The notes under the pieces are model-generated. The model did not search any database. It saw nothing but the letters and a program-made list of their open reading frames with translations, and had not been told where the DNA came from. Below, piece after piece: positions 17,867 through 26,829 of a DNA stretch of 64,000 nt (its first letter is position 1; each line of letters opens with the position of its first letter). Source of the DNA: Bacteroidota bacterium. Lineage in GTDB: Bacteria; Bacteroidota; Ignavibacteria; Ignavibacteriales; Ignavibacteriaceae. Both the position numbers and the translations under genes were made by a program. The stretch spans positions 16,557-80,556 of the forward strand of contig JACZTL010000011.1 of the NCBI GenBank assembly GCA_022573715.1, read 5' to 3'.

Positions 17867-18607
17867 ATGAATGATAATGCATATCCTTTCACTATTCAAA
17901 TAAATGGTTCTAGAGTTAATGATGATCAATTCTGGAGAGTACCAAGAATACATAGAATATTGGGTTATGCTCAAGCTTTTGCTGATTTAGATAACAACGA
18001 AGAGTTTCATAAAAAAATAGATTCTATTTATAATGATAAAGGACATTTAACAATTATCTGGAAAAACAAATCTTTCAAAGAAGAAAAAGAATATTTTAAA
18101 AAGGCTTGGGAAAGTATTGTAACTGACTATGAAGCAAATCCGATAGAAGATGAAATAATTACAGAATATAAGTTTATGGAAATAAAAAAATATAAAATTC
18201 CTAATAGTATAATTAGAAGAATAATTAGAGAAGCACCGACTTATACTGTAAGTGAAAATTATGGAAGAACTGGTGGTTATTATGGTGATTCAGATGAATA
18301 TGCTAAGAGTTACAAAAGTATCTGTATATACATTCAAAATGGACTTGAAGAAAAAATAGATTTATTTAAAATAATTGCAAAAGCAATATTTAAAATTCAA
18401 ACAAACAATTGCCGTAAATATCCATTACTAATATTTGGTTTTGGATACACTAAGAATTTACAACACGAAAACAAATTTTTTGATCTTGGTTACTCAAATG
18501 ATGTATTTAATTATAATATCATTGCTAAAGCTATATCGAGAATATCCGGTAATAAAACTGTTGAACGAGCAATAATTTATGAACTTTTTCCTAAAACAGA
18601 TGGATGA
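17867..18607 (+). CDS. Island protein of unknown function, stopped by an in-frame TGA
   Basis: 246 residues from ATG 17867; no family recognised. It is mixed alpha/beta with several aromatic-rich segments (QFWRVPRIHRILGYAQAFAD, RTGGYYGDSDEYAKSYKS, YPLLIFGFGYTKN). After the TGA at 18605-18607 the same frame stays open for 70 more codons and then overlaps the next gene's start, as expected of the true end. The TGA may therefore be a nonsense mutation (TGG to TGA, Trp to stop) or a recoded codon. It is first of three co-directional genes, upstream of a PD-(D/E)XK-like and a beta-CASP nuclease. No transmembrane or signal segment. Confidence 0.65.
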   Translation: MNDNAYPFTIQINGSRVNDDQFWRVPRIHRILGYAQAFADLDNNEEFHKKIDSIYNDKGHLTIIWKNKSFKEEKEYFKKAWESIVTDYEANPIEDEIITEYKFMEIKKYKIPNSIIRRIIREAPTYTVSENYGRTGGYYGDSDEYAKSYKSICIYIQNGLEEKIDLFKIIAKAIFKIQTNNCRKYPLLIFGFGYTKNLQHENKFFDLGYSNDVFNYNIIAKAISRISGNKTVERAIIYELFPKTDG

Positions 18608-18820
18608 AGTATTTATCACGGAAAAATAAAAATAGATAAAGATGATTTACTAATTATTATAGGTAAGAAAGATCAAGTATTTTTTAATTCTAAAATAAAA
18701 CAAAAACTTAATAGCCAAATTAAAAAACACATACTGTTTGTAGAGCTTGACCAAGAAAATATTAAATGGCATTTCAATAATAACAAACCACAAAATGAGG
18801 CACAGAATGAAAAAGACTAA
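18608..18820 (+). other. In-frame continuation of the unknown island gene past TGA
   Basis: Immediately after TGA 18605 the same frame runs 70 codons (SIYHGKIKIDKDDLLIIIG... VFFNSK... ILFVELDQENIKWHF) to TAA 18818-18820. The translation has the strand-like hydrophobic pattern of real protein, and no good independent start lies near its beginning. It overlaps the nuclease start (ATG 18807) by 14 nt, the tight spacing seen between the next two genes. Read together, the original protein would be ~317 residues. Confidence 0.6.
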
Positions 18821-19511
18821 ACAAGAAACTCTTAATGATTTGAATAATGAACTTTCATCTATTGAAAATTTATACAAATCGGGATGTGTAAATTGGATTG
18901 GAAAAACAAAAGATACAGACGAATTTTATTCAGAAATAATTTCCAATGAATTATTACTAAACCTAAAAGAATTTGACAAAATTTCAATAGTAACAAGAAA
19001 AAATACGTATTGTAGAGCAAATCATAAAAAAATAGAAATAAATTTAGAGAGCCCTCGAAAAGAAGAGATTTTTGCAAAACGATTAGCATATTTAAATTTA
19101 GGGGAGTTAGGAGAAATTAAAGACTATCAAATCCCACTAAAAGACACGAAAGCAGATAAAGGATTGGGAAAGATAGACTTAATATCATACAACGATGAGA
19201 CAAAAATATTATATTTAATTGAACTTAAATACGAAGGAAGCGATGAGACTTTATTAAGGGCAAGCCTTGAAAGTTATACTTATTTCAAAATTGTTGACAA
19301 AACTAAATTGATAAAAGATTGTTTTAATAATTCTATTCATCCAGATGAAATAAAAGTAATGCCGGCAGTATTAGTTGTTCCAAATTGTAATGCCTGCGAT
19401 GAATTAGAAGATGTAGAAATTGGAAATCGTCCCAAATTTAAAGCATTAGCACTAGCATTAGGAATTAAATTTTTCACATTAGAACTTTTAGTAAATGACA
19501 CTATCCTTTAA
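18807..19511 (+). CDS. PD-(D/E)XK nuclease-like protein
   Basis: 234 residues from ATG 18807, preceded by GAGG; an upstream TTG would add 20 residues overlapping the previous frame. The core GLGKIDLI (Asp124), then LIELK (Glu139, Lys141) and LESYTYF, with an upstream Glu in RKEEIFAKRLAYLN (~86-87), matches the PD-(D/E)XK nuclease fold. That fold is shared by restriction enzymes, DUF91/NucS-like and Holliday-junction nucleases. Three cysteines (CNAC and one earlier) may be structural. It overlaps the MBL gene by 17 nt, so the two are probably made together. Substrate unknown; a defence or DNA/RNA-processing role is inferred. Confidence 0.72.
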   Translation: MKKTKQETLNDLNNELSSIENLYKSGCVNWIGKTKDTDEFYSEIISNELLLNLKEFDKISIVTRKNTYCRANHKKIEINLESPRKEEIFAKRLAYLNLGELGEIKDYQIPLKDTKADKGLGKIDLISYNDETKILYLIELKYEGSDETLLRASLESYTYFKIVDKTKLIKDCFNNSIHPDEIKVMPAVLVVPNCNACDELEDVEIGNRPKFKALALALGIKFFTLELLVNDTIL

Positions 19512-20805
19512 AATACATCGAGGCACACAAGAAATTGGAGGATCTTGTGTAGAAATTTGGACTGAACGCACAAGAATATTGCTTGATTTCGGTATGCCAT
19601 TAGTAGAAAAAGACGGAAAAGAATTTGACTATAGAAAATACAAAAGTTTATCAACCGAGCAACTGATTGAAAAAAGTATTCTTCCAGATATCAAGGGACT
19701 TTACAAAAACGACAATCCTTTAATTGATGGTGTAATTATCTCTCATCCACACCAAGACCATTTTGGATTTATTAATTTCATATACGAAGATGTTCAATAC
19801 TATCTAGGAGAGGCAACTCATAAAATTATTAAACTAAATAATTTATTTACACAGCAAGACATACATCTGAAAAACACCAACTATTTTGACAAAGAAAAGA
19901 CTTTCAGAATTGGTGATATCTCAGTTACACCATATTGGGCTGATCATTCTGCTTTTGATGCATATTCATTTTTAGTAGAATCCAATGGGAAAAGTTTGTT
20001 CTATTCGGGTGACTTCCGCAGTCACGGAAGAAAAGCAAAAGCCTTTTATTGGTTCACATATAATGCACCCAAAAATGTAGACTATCTATTACTTGAAGGC
20101 ACTACAATTGGACGAGCAAGCAAACCTTTTAAATCAGAACTTGAAATTGAAAGTGATTTAACAAAAGTTTTCAAAGAAAAAGACAAAATAAATTTAGTTT
20201 ACACTTCTGGTCAAAATATTGATAGATTAGTTTCAATTTATAAAGCTTGCATTAAAGCAAATAAAATAATGGTCGTTGATATTTATGTAGCGAAGGTTTT
20301 AGAAGTGTTATCAAAATTTGCAAAAATACCTTATCCCTCAGAAGGTTTTAAGAATTTGAAAGTAATATTTGCACACTTCACAAGTAGAAGATTGACAAAT
20401 GAAGGGAATGAAAAAGTATTATATCAATTCAAAAAATATAAGATCACAAAAGAAGAAATAAGCAAACGATTTTATGATATAGTTATGCTTGTTAGACCTT
20501 CAATGCAAGTAGATTTAAAAAAAATAAACGGAATTGACGGGGGAAATCTAATTTACTCGATGTGGGAAGGATATCTAAAGAAACCATCTACAAAGAAATT
20601 CATTGATTATTTGATGAATAGAAAATTTACCATTCATAATATTCACACAAGTGGACACGCAGACACCGACACATTAAAAAAAATGGTTGAAGCAATTAAA
20701 CCGAAGAATATTGTTCCAATTCATACATTTGAAAGAGATAAATATAAAAACATATTTAAAGAATCTATTGTAGAATTGAGGGATGGAGAGACAAGGATAA
20801 TATAA
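19495..20805 (+). CDS. RNase J-like MBL-fold/beta-CASP nuclease
   Basis: 436 residues. All metallo-beta-lactamase and beta-CASP motifs are present: HPHQDH (84-89), ADHS (His151), YSGDF (Asp173), LLEGT (motif A), HTSGHAD (motif B, His384/His388) and PIHTF (motif C, His410). This predicts a two-zinc endo/exonuclease of the RNase J/CPSF73 group. At 436 residues it lacks the C-terminal domain of housekeeping RNase J (~550 residues), and its place in an accessory operon with a PD-(D/E)XK protein suggests a specialised partner function. Its stop lies 1 nt from the comF stop. Confidence 0.85.
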   Translation: MTLSFKIHRGTQEIGGSCVEIWTERTRILLDFGMPLVEKDGKEFDYRKYKSLSTEQLIEKSILPDIKGLYKNDNPLIDGVIISHPHQDHFGFINFIYEDVQYYLGEATHKIIKLNNLFTQQDIHLKNTNYFDKEKTFRIGDISVTPYWADHSAFDAYSFLVESNGKSLFYSGDFRSHGRKAKAFYWFTYNAPKNVDYLLLEGTTIGRASKPFKSELEIESDLTKVFKEKDKINLVYTSGQNIDRLVSIYKACIKANKIMVVDIYVAKVLEVLSKFAKIPYPSEGFKNLKVIFAHFTSRRLTNEGNEKVLYQFKKYKITKEEISKRFYDIVMLVRPSMQVDLKKINGIDGGNLIYSMWEGYLKKPSTKKFIDYLMNRKFTIHNIHTSGHADTDTLKKMVEAIKPKNIVPIHTFERDKYKNIFKESIVELRDGETRII

Positions 20806-20806
20806 A

Positions 20807-21496
20807 TTATTCTGCTATTGCTGTTGCACAAGCATATATTTTATTAGCACCATCTTCTTTCAATACTTTTGCACATTCATTTTGCGTAGCACCTGTTGTA
20901 ATTACATCGTCTATTATTAGAATGTTTTTTCCCTCTACCAGCTTTGTCTTTTTAACTTTGAAAGCATTTCCGACATTTTCTTGCCTTTCTACTAAAGTAA
21001 GTGTTGTTTGAGTTTGTGTAAATTTTACTCTCTTTAATATTGATTGGTTTACAGGAATATTTAAACTTTTACCCAAACCTTTTGCAATATAAAAGGATTG
21101 GTTGTAACCCCTGTTTGCTTTCTTTAAATGATGCAGAGGCACGGGAACGATTAAGTCAATATTCCAGGTTTTAATTTCGTTGCCACGAATTTCGGCAATC
21201 ATTTCGCCCAATCTTTTACCGACAGCAAACTTATTTGAATATTTTATTGAATGAATTATATGCTGTAGTTCTTTGTCATTTTCAAAAATATAATGAGTAG
21301 TAAAACCGGAAATAAGTTTTCTATCCAAAAATTTTCTTCGATATTCGATTTTAATTAGCGAATTTGTGGCTAAAGAAATAGAGTTTATGCAATCATCACA
21401 AATATATTTCTGTTTGACGGAAAGTTTTTGTTTGCACCCTGGACAAAAGCGTGGAAGGAAAAAATCAAATAATGATATGAAAAACTTGGTTGACAT
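20807..21496 (-). CDS. comF: ComF-family phosphoribosyltransferase-like protein
   Basis: 229 residues. The N-terminal zinc finger is FCPGCKQKL...YICDDC. The phosphoribosyltransferase domain ends with the PRPP-binding loop NILIIDDVITTGATQNECA. ComF is needed for DNA uptake in competent bacteria and is widespread in non-competent ones. A diverged copy of the 3' end lies 3.3 kb away at 17454, on the other side of the nuclease island. It is last of surE-phzF-VWA-comF. Confidence 0.93.
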   Translation of the reverse strand: MSTKFFISLFDFFLPRFCPGCKQKLSVKQKYICDDCINSISLATNSLIKIEYRRKFLDRKLISGFTTHYIFENDKELQHIIHSIKYSNKFAVGKRLGEMIAEIRGNEIKTWNIDLIVPVPLHHLKKANRGYNQSFYIAKGLGKSLNIPVNQSILKRVKFTQTQTTLTLVERQENVGNAFKVKKTKLVEGKNILIIDDVITTGATQNECAKVLKEDGANKIYACATAIAE

Positions 21497-21531
21497 ATTT
21501 TAAAGGATGAAATTTCTAAAAAAAGATTTAT

Positions 21532-23670
21532 TTACATCATACTCAATCTTCTACGAACAAACCATTCAACACTAAACAGCAAAACAATAATTATTAAAAT
21601 CCATTCATTCGACCAAAGACTTATCTCGCTTGTTTCAACTTTTTCTTTAGTGTTATTCTTGCTAATGCTTTTAAGTAAATCAATCAATTTATCTTTTTCA
21701 TTAAACGTGAAGTATTTACCTTTAGAATTATGACTTAATGATTTTAGCAATTCAGAATTTAAATTCGTGTTTATCAGTTCTACATTCGTCTCGCCAATAT
21801 TAAATTTACCGGAAACTTTTCCCAATAAGTTGTTATTCAGCATTGCTTTGCCTGTATAAACATAATCACCGGAATTTGCTGTTTGAAATATCCCTTCGTA
21901 CAAACCGTTACCTTTTGAATTTAGATTTATATTTACAGTGCTTTTTTTATCTTTGTTCGTTACGGTTAAAGAAACATCAGCATTAGAAACGGGATTAAAT
22001 GATTCGTCATAAACCTGCGCGGTAAATTCAACATCTTCATTTAGAGAGAATAATTTTTTTACAGGCTTTATAATAACTTTCTTTTCTTTGTCGGATGCAT
22101 TTAGCCATTTTACACAGTTTGAAATAAATTTGTCGAAAAAATTTATATTGTTAGATGATGCAAGTAATTTCCACCTCCAAATACCCGAAGCAAGAATTGA
22201 AATAGATCGGCTGGTAGTAATTTTTCTTGTAATAATCAGTGGCCTTTTGATGGGTATATTATTGATGCTGATCTGTGAGAGCACTTCGCTTCCCGGTTTA
22301 ATCCGGTAATTTATTCTCGACTGAAATACTGGAGGTAATTTACTCCAAACAGAAAGAACATCATTGCTTTGTGTTTGTAAAATAGGATTATTAATATTCT
22401 CTTTAACTATTGACGGTAATACTTCATCTGTTTTACTTTTTATAAAACTTGTTTTAAATGGTAAGATATCATTCAAATAATTTAGTTTACCGGTATCAAT
22501 GCTGTTGCCAAGCAGAAATAAAAACGGCTTTTTATTATTAATTACACGGGCTTTTACTTTTTCTATGAATGAAATACTTGAACTTGAGGAAGGGAAACTT
22601 ATTAAAAAATATACATCAGAGCTGTCTAAAAGTTTATTAACATTTTCTTCTTCCAAAAATCTGTTGTTTGTGATTTGAGTTAGTGAATTTACTTTTAGGT
22701 TCCTGTTAGCTTTTAATGAAGATTTTATAATTGATAGGTCGTTAGAAGCAGAACCAGCAATTATAAGCACTTTCAATTTTGATTTTTGTACTTTGATATA
22801 GAAAATTTTACTGTTATTGTTTATGTTTTCTTCCCCTGGCAAGGTATCTATCCTTATTTTCAGCTTTCTTTCACCGTACTCAATTGGTTTAAAGGAAAAT
22901 ATAATATTATTTATACCGTCTTTGGATAGAATAATGTTTTTTCGTTCAACTAATTTATCGTTTTCAAAGAGTGTAACAATTGCCTTATTTCCGTCAAGCT
23001 TTTCGTTTCCAATTATCGCTGAAATGGTTGTAGGTGTGTTTGTATAAATATATTTATTAAAGCTTACTTTTTTTATCAACACATCTTTATTGGTAGATGT
23101 ATTACCGATACCGACTGTATAAACCGGGAAACTTAATTTCTCCGATTCATTTATAGGTGAAAGTCCGTCCGTAATATTTCCGTCGCTTATAATAGTTAAA
23201 GAAGAAATGTCGAAATGTATTTCTTCAATTTTCTTAAAAATCTTTTCAAAATTTGTGGATGGATCGGCTATTTTAATTTTATTTAAGCTGTCAGTATCAA
23301 TTGAATTTACACTTGAGCCGAAAGAGAAAAATTTAACATTAGCATTATTTTTTAACTCCTCCAATAAATCAATAACATCTTTGTACTCATTATTAATATT
23401 CATCGATTTTGAATTGTCAACAAAAATTAAATTTGAAGGTTTAACAATTATCTTTTTTGTAAATGTTAATATCGGTTCAAATATCAGAAATAAAAGAAGA
23501 ACCATTGAGAGAGAACGAAGAACAATTAAAAATATTTTTTTCGGTTTACTTATTTGTGGAATTGTATATTTATAAATATAATACGTGAAAAATGAGATTA
23601 ATAAAATACCGATAATGAAAAAAAAAGGACTACTTGAAAAAGTGATGCTAATATTTTCTAATGCAAACAT
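21532..23670 (-). CDS. Membrane protein with von Willebrand factor A-like domain
   Basis: 712 residues. Two N-terminal transmembrane helices (~12-30 and 37-58) precede a VWA domain with MIDAS VDNSKSM and the later IISDGNITDG strand. An Ig-like region (~190-275), a glutamine-amidotransferase-like region (LKVLIIAGSASNDL) and a final transmembrane helix near the C-terminus (WILIIIVLLFSVEWFVRRR) follow. Bacteroidota encode similar BatA/BatB-like proteins of unknown role in envelope stress. The start overlaps the phzF stop by 1 nt and comF follows 35 nt downstream. Confidence 0.75.
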   Translation of the reverse strand: MFALENISITFSSSPFFFIIGILLISFFTYYIYKYTIPQISKPKKIFLIVLRSLSMVLLLFLIFEPILTFTKKIIVKPSNLIFVDNSKSMNINNEYKDVIDLLEELKNNANVKFFSFGSSVNSIDTDSLNKIKIADPSTNFEKIFKKIEEIHFDISSLTIISDGNITDGLSPINESEKLSFPVYTVGIGNTSTNKDVLIKKVSFNKYIYTNTPTTISAIIGNEKLDGNKAIVTLFENDKLVERKNIILSKDGINNIIFSFKPIEYGERKLKIRIDTLPGEENINNNSKIFYIKVQKSKLKVLIIAGSASNDLSIIKSSLKANRNLKVNSLTQITNNRFLEEENVNKLLDSSDVYFLISFPSSSSSISFIEKVKARVINNKKPFLFLLGNSIDTGKLNYLNDILPFKTSFIKSKTDEVLPSIVKENINNPILQTQSNDVLSVWSKLPPVFQSRINYRIKPGSEVLSQISINNIPIKRPLIITRKITTSRSISILASGIWRWKLLASSNNINFFDKFISNCVKWLNASDKEKKVIIKPVKKLFSLNEDVEFTAQVYDESFNPVSNADVSLTVTNKDKKSTVNINLNSKGNGLYEGIFQTANSGDYVYTGKAMLNNNLLGKVSGKFNIGETNVELINTNLNSELLKSLSHNSKGKYFTFNEKDKLIDLLKSISKNNTKEKVETSEISLWSNEWILIIIVLLFSVEWFVRRRLSMM

Positions 23671-24539
23671 TAAAAGGTCATCTCTCCTTTTATAACCGTA
23701 ACTGCATCGCCCAAAATGTAAAGTTCATTTTCTTGTGGTAAGAATTTTGTGCCCACTCTTCCGCTTCTTTCCATAAAATCACCCTGCTCAAACACCAAAC
23801 TTTTTGTCATTTGCTCATCCGTTACAAGATTTAAATATTTAAGCACCATCAATAACGGACCGTTCACGGAGCCTGTTACAGGGTCTTCATCTATTCCCCA
23901 AAAAGGTGCAAAATATCTTGAATGTGCAAAATTATTAGCTTCAATTGTTTGAAGAGTGAATAATGCAAATCCGCTTATCTTTTTGTTTTGCTCCGAAATT
24001 TTAACAAGTTCTTTGAAATTCGGAGAAACATTTTTTAGCTCTTCCAAACTTTTTATACAAATATAAAGATTAGTATTTTCTAACAGTATCATTGGTATAT
24101 TTTCAGCAAGATTAACTTTCGTAATTCCGAGAGCCAAAAAAATTTCTTTTGTTTCACCTTCGTAATTCTGCATTGAATAAAGAGGAATCTGCATCAAATA
24201 TTTGTCATTTTCCATTTTGCATTTTAATATTCCGGAACGGGTATCAAATGTAATTGCCCCCCCGTTTTTAATGAGTGAATGTTCTTTCAAAAAATGAAGA
24301 GCTGCGATTGTAGCGTGTCCGCACAATTCAACTTCCACCGTGGGAGTAAACCACTGTAGACGTAAATCGGCTTTTTCAGATTTTGATAAAAAAGCTGTTT
24401 CGGCTACATTCATTTCCTTTGCTATCTTTTGTTTTATTTTGTCAGTAAGTCCATCACCGAATGTAACCCCGGCTGAATTACCGCAGAATGGTTTTTTTGT
24501 GAAGGCATCAATTTGATATATCTCTATTTTATTTTCCAT
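23670..24539 (-). CDS. PhzF-family isomerase
   Basis: 289 residues with the PhzF/diaminopimelate-epimerase-like double fold. Motifs: IDAFTKKPFCGNSAGVTF, the catalytic Glu in NVAETAFLS, VELCGHATIAALHFL and the C-terminal DPVTGSVNGPLL. No phenazine genes are near, so it is probably a generic trans-2,3-dihydro-3-hydroxyanthranilate-isomerase-like enzyme of unknown substrate. It overlaps surE by 11 nt. Confidence 0.88.
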   Translation of the reverse strand: MENKIEIYQIDAFTKKPFCGNSAGVTFGDGLTDKIKQKIAKEMNVAETAFLSKSEKADLRLQWFTPTVEVELCGHATIAALHFLKEHSLIKNGGAITFDTRSGILKCKMENDKYLMQIPLYSMQNYEGETKEIFLALGITKVNLAENIPMILLENTNLYICIKSLEELKNVSPNFKELVKISEQNKKISGFALFTLQTIEANNFAHSRYFAPFWGIDEDPVTGSVNGPLLMVLKYLNLVTDEQMTKSLVFEQGDFMERSGRVGTKFLPQENELYILGDAVTVIKGEMTF

Positions 24540-25302
24540 CTAACAAGTTTTCCAAGTTCCAGCCTTTCATTTTATTAAAAGTTTCGTAATCCGTTAGGTC
24601 AAAATGAATGGGTGTGATGGACACAAAATTTTTATTTATTGCGCCTTGATCGGTATCAATTTCTTTGTCCAATTGAAGAAGTTCACCCGTAAGCCAGTAA
24701 TAATCTTTGCCGTAGGGGTCAACTCGTCTTTCATAAACATCATCCCATTTTGATTTACCCTGTTTGGTTATTTTTAACCCTTCGATTTTTCCTTCAGACA
24801 GATCCGGTATATTTATATTTAAAAGTGTTCCTGTCGGAAGTTGATTTATAGGAATCATTTTAATCAAATGTTTTGTCAATTTAGCGGCAACAGAAAAATC
24901 TTTAACATTATGATTAGTAACTGACACAGCCATTGAAGGCACATCCATAATTGCTGCTTCGCGAGCAGCAGAAACGGTGCCGGAGTAAATAATATTTATT
25001 GCCGTATTGCTGCCGTGATTTATCCCGGAAACAACAAGATCGGGAGGGGAGTCCATAAGATTTCTGATGCCAATTTTAATACAGTCGGCGGGTGTGCCGT
25101 CAACGGCTAGACCAAATAATGTTCCGTTAATTCTGTATTCGCTAACCCGAAGAGGAACCTGCATTGTTATTGCGTGCCCGATAGCGCTTTGTTCATTTAA
25201 TGGTGCAATTACTGTAACATCGGCAATTTCTTTTAATGATTTAACTAGTGCAAATATTCCCGTTGAGCTTATTCCGTCATCGTTGCAAACTAAAATTTTC
25301 AA
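24529..25302 (-). CDS. surE: 5'/3'-nucleotidase SurE
   Basis: 257 residues. The metal-binding Asp pair is in ILVCNDDGISSTGI; VSGINHGSNTAINIIYSGTVSAA is the SurE signature, with the catalytic Asn and Ser. It dephosphorylates nucleoside monophosphates and is linked to stationary-phase survival. First gene of surE-phzF-VWA-comF. Confidence 0.95.
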   Translation of the reverse strand: MKILVCNDDGISSTGIFALVKSLKEIADVTVIAPLNEQSAIGHAITMQVPLRVSEYRINGTLFGLAVDGTPADCIKIGIRNLMDSPPDLVVSGINHGSNTAINIIYSGTVSAAREAAIMDVPSMAVSVTNHNVKDFSVAAKLTKHLIKMIPINQLPTGTLLNINIPDLSEGKIEGLKITKQGKSKWDDVYERRVDPYGKDYYWLTGELLQLDKEIDTDQGAINKNFVSITPIHFDLTDYETFNKMKGWNLENLLDGK

Positions 25303-25655
25303 GATTTGTTTCCTAAAATGTTAAGTTTTTCTAATTAGATTCAGAAATATACTATAACATTTTTAGAGGAACAATCTGGTATTAATCTTAAAAAAAAGTT
25401 AGCATAAAAAGAACCCAATCCGGCCGCCTTCCAAAACCCGTCTGTCACCGAGGCAGACCTGTCTGAACGAAGTCGTTTTGACATAGGCATGTACTCAGTA
25501 TGGCGGACAGATAACTGGCGAATTGGGTTTCTGATTTAATGTATTATTAAGATACTTCCATTGAAATAAACTTCCGAATAAAATTAGTTCAAAATAAACG
25601 TTAAATATATAAATATGTTTTTGCTTAAATTAGAAAAAACATTTTTAATTAGATT
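25303..25655. other. Intergenic region between surE and pgeF
   Basis: 353 bp between divergent genes. The middle holds the GC-richer repeat at 25412-25529; the rest is AT-rich and should hold both promoters. No small ORF is convincing. Confidence 0.6.
25412..25529. repeat. MITE-like palindromic element
   Basis: A ~118-bp block clearly richer in G+C than its surroundings. It is bounded by AACCCAAT and ATTGGGTT and holds inner palindromes (GTCTG...CAGAC, CAGACCTGTCTG, and CCGCC pairing with GGCGG). No coding capacity. The shape suggests a non-autonomous or REP-like repeat; copy number elsewhere is unknown. Confidence 0.5.
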
Positions 25656-26387
25656 ATGTTAATAATTAAGTCCTCAGTTTTTAAAAATCATTCCGAACTT
25701 ATTTTTGGCTTCAGCACTAAAAAAGGTGGTAAAATAAATGAGCCGTACTTTTTTAATATGTCTGTTTCAGTTGGCGATGACGAAAATAAAGTGAAAAGAA
25801 ACAGAGATTTATTTTTTAAAGCTCTCGGACTTGAAACCGAAAATGTTGCTATCCAAAATCAAATACACGATACGGGAATTACCATTGTTCAAAATGGTGG
25901 TGTTTACCAAAACAACGATGCATTAATAACCAATAAAATCGGCATCGGGCTTGCTGTAAGTTCTGCGGATTGTACAACTATTTTTATATTTGACAAGCAA
26001 AACAAAATTATTGCCGGAGTTCATTCCGGTTGGAGGGGAACTTCGAAAAAAATATTAAGTTTTACTCTAAAAAAATTGAAACAAACATTTAATACAAAAC
26101 CGGAAAATATTATTGCCTTCATCGGTCCATCTATATCCCTAAAGAATTATGGAGTAAGCAGTGAAGTTGCTGAACAGTTTGATGAAAAGTATTTACATCA
26201 GAGTGGGGATAAATTTTTATTGGATGTATCCGCCGTTAATTACGATATATTATTAAATTACGGTGTTAAAAAAGAAAATATTGAAAGAGCCCAATTATGC
26301 TCCTTTGAAGAGCAATACCTTTTGCATTCTTACAGAAGGGACGGAAAGATTTCCGGAAGAGCTTTGGGCGTAATTGCGATGAAATAA
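25656..26387 (+). CDS. pgeF: Peptidoglycan editing factor / YfiH-type multicopper-like domain protein
   Basis: 243 residues. The Cu/Zn ligands of the YfiH fold are in QNQIHDTGITIV, VSSADCTTIFIFD and IAGVHSGWRGTSK; IGPSISLKNYGV and the closing SYRRDGKISGR complete the family pattern. Known members act as polyphenol oxidase/laccase, as purine nucleoside phosphorylase/adenosine deaminase (FAMIN-like), or edit misincorporated L-Ser in muropeptides. Which applies here is open. Confidence 0.9.
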   Translation: MLIIKSSVFKNHSELIFGFSTKKGGKINEPYFFNMSVSVGDDENKVKRNRDLFFKALGLETENVAIQNQIHDTGITIVQNGGVYQNNDALITNKIGIGLAVSSADCTTIFIFDKQNKIIAGVHSGWRGTSKKILSFTLKKLKQTFNTKPENIIAFIGPSISLKNYGVSSEVAEQFDEKYLHQSGDKFLLDVSAVNYDILLNYGVKKENIERAQLCSFEEQYLLHSYRRDGKISGRALGVIAMK

Positions 26388-26395
26388 TATAAATA

Positions 26396-26413
26396 CGCAA
26401 GCTGAAGCTAGCG
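26396..26413. repeat. Short REP-like hairpin
   Basis: CGCAAGCTGAAGCTAGCG can form an 8-bp stem with one mismatch and is followed by GCTAC. It is placed between pgeF and folB, in the style of the REP element at 5953. Confidence 0.4.
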
Positions 26414-26442
26414 GCTACAAATACTCGAAATAAAGGGAAAAT

Positions 26443-26829
26443 ATGGAAAACATTATCAGAATAAAAAAAGCAGTATTTTACGGTTACCACGGTGTTCGAT
26501 CGGAAGAGCAGAGCGTCGGTAGCCAATACGAAGCAGATGTGGATATCTTTACTGACTTTACACCTGCCTCAAAATCAGATAATCTTGATGATACCATAGA
26601 TTATATGAGAGTATATCAATTTATGAAAAAACTTGTACTCGAGAAAAAATATTATTTAATAGAATCTGTTGCGCTGATTATTGCTGATCAGTTGTTGATA
26701 AATTTTCCAAGTATAAAAAAAGTTTCTGTTAGAATAAGGAAAGAGAATCCACCTCTCGGTGGTGTAGTGGATAGTGTTGAAGTGGAAGTTTCAAAAACAA
26801 GAGAAGAATTGGAAAAAGAAAATGACTGA
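26443..26829 (+). CDS. folB: Dihydroneopterin aldolase
   Basis: 128 residues, family length. The opening IIRIKKAVFYGYHGVRSEEQ contains the FYGYHG substrate-binding pattern, DTIDYMRVY is the central motif, and the catalytic Lys lies in VSVRIRKENPP. It converts dihydroneopterin to 6-hydroxymethyldihydropterin in folate synthesis. It overlaps folK by 8 nt. Confidence 0.93.
   Translation: MENIIRIKKAVFYGYHGVRSEEQSVGSQYEADVDIFTDFTPASKSDNLDDTIDYMRVYQFMKKLVLEKKYYLIESVALIIADQLLINFPSIKKVSVRIRKENPPLGGVVDSVEVEVSKTREELEKEND

Noticed and set aside
18596..18660. Selenocysteine at the in-frame TGA
   Set aside because: No convincing stem-loop of SECIS type follows, no selenoprotein family is recognisable and no sel genes are in the window; a nonsense mutation is simpler.
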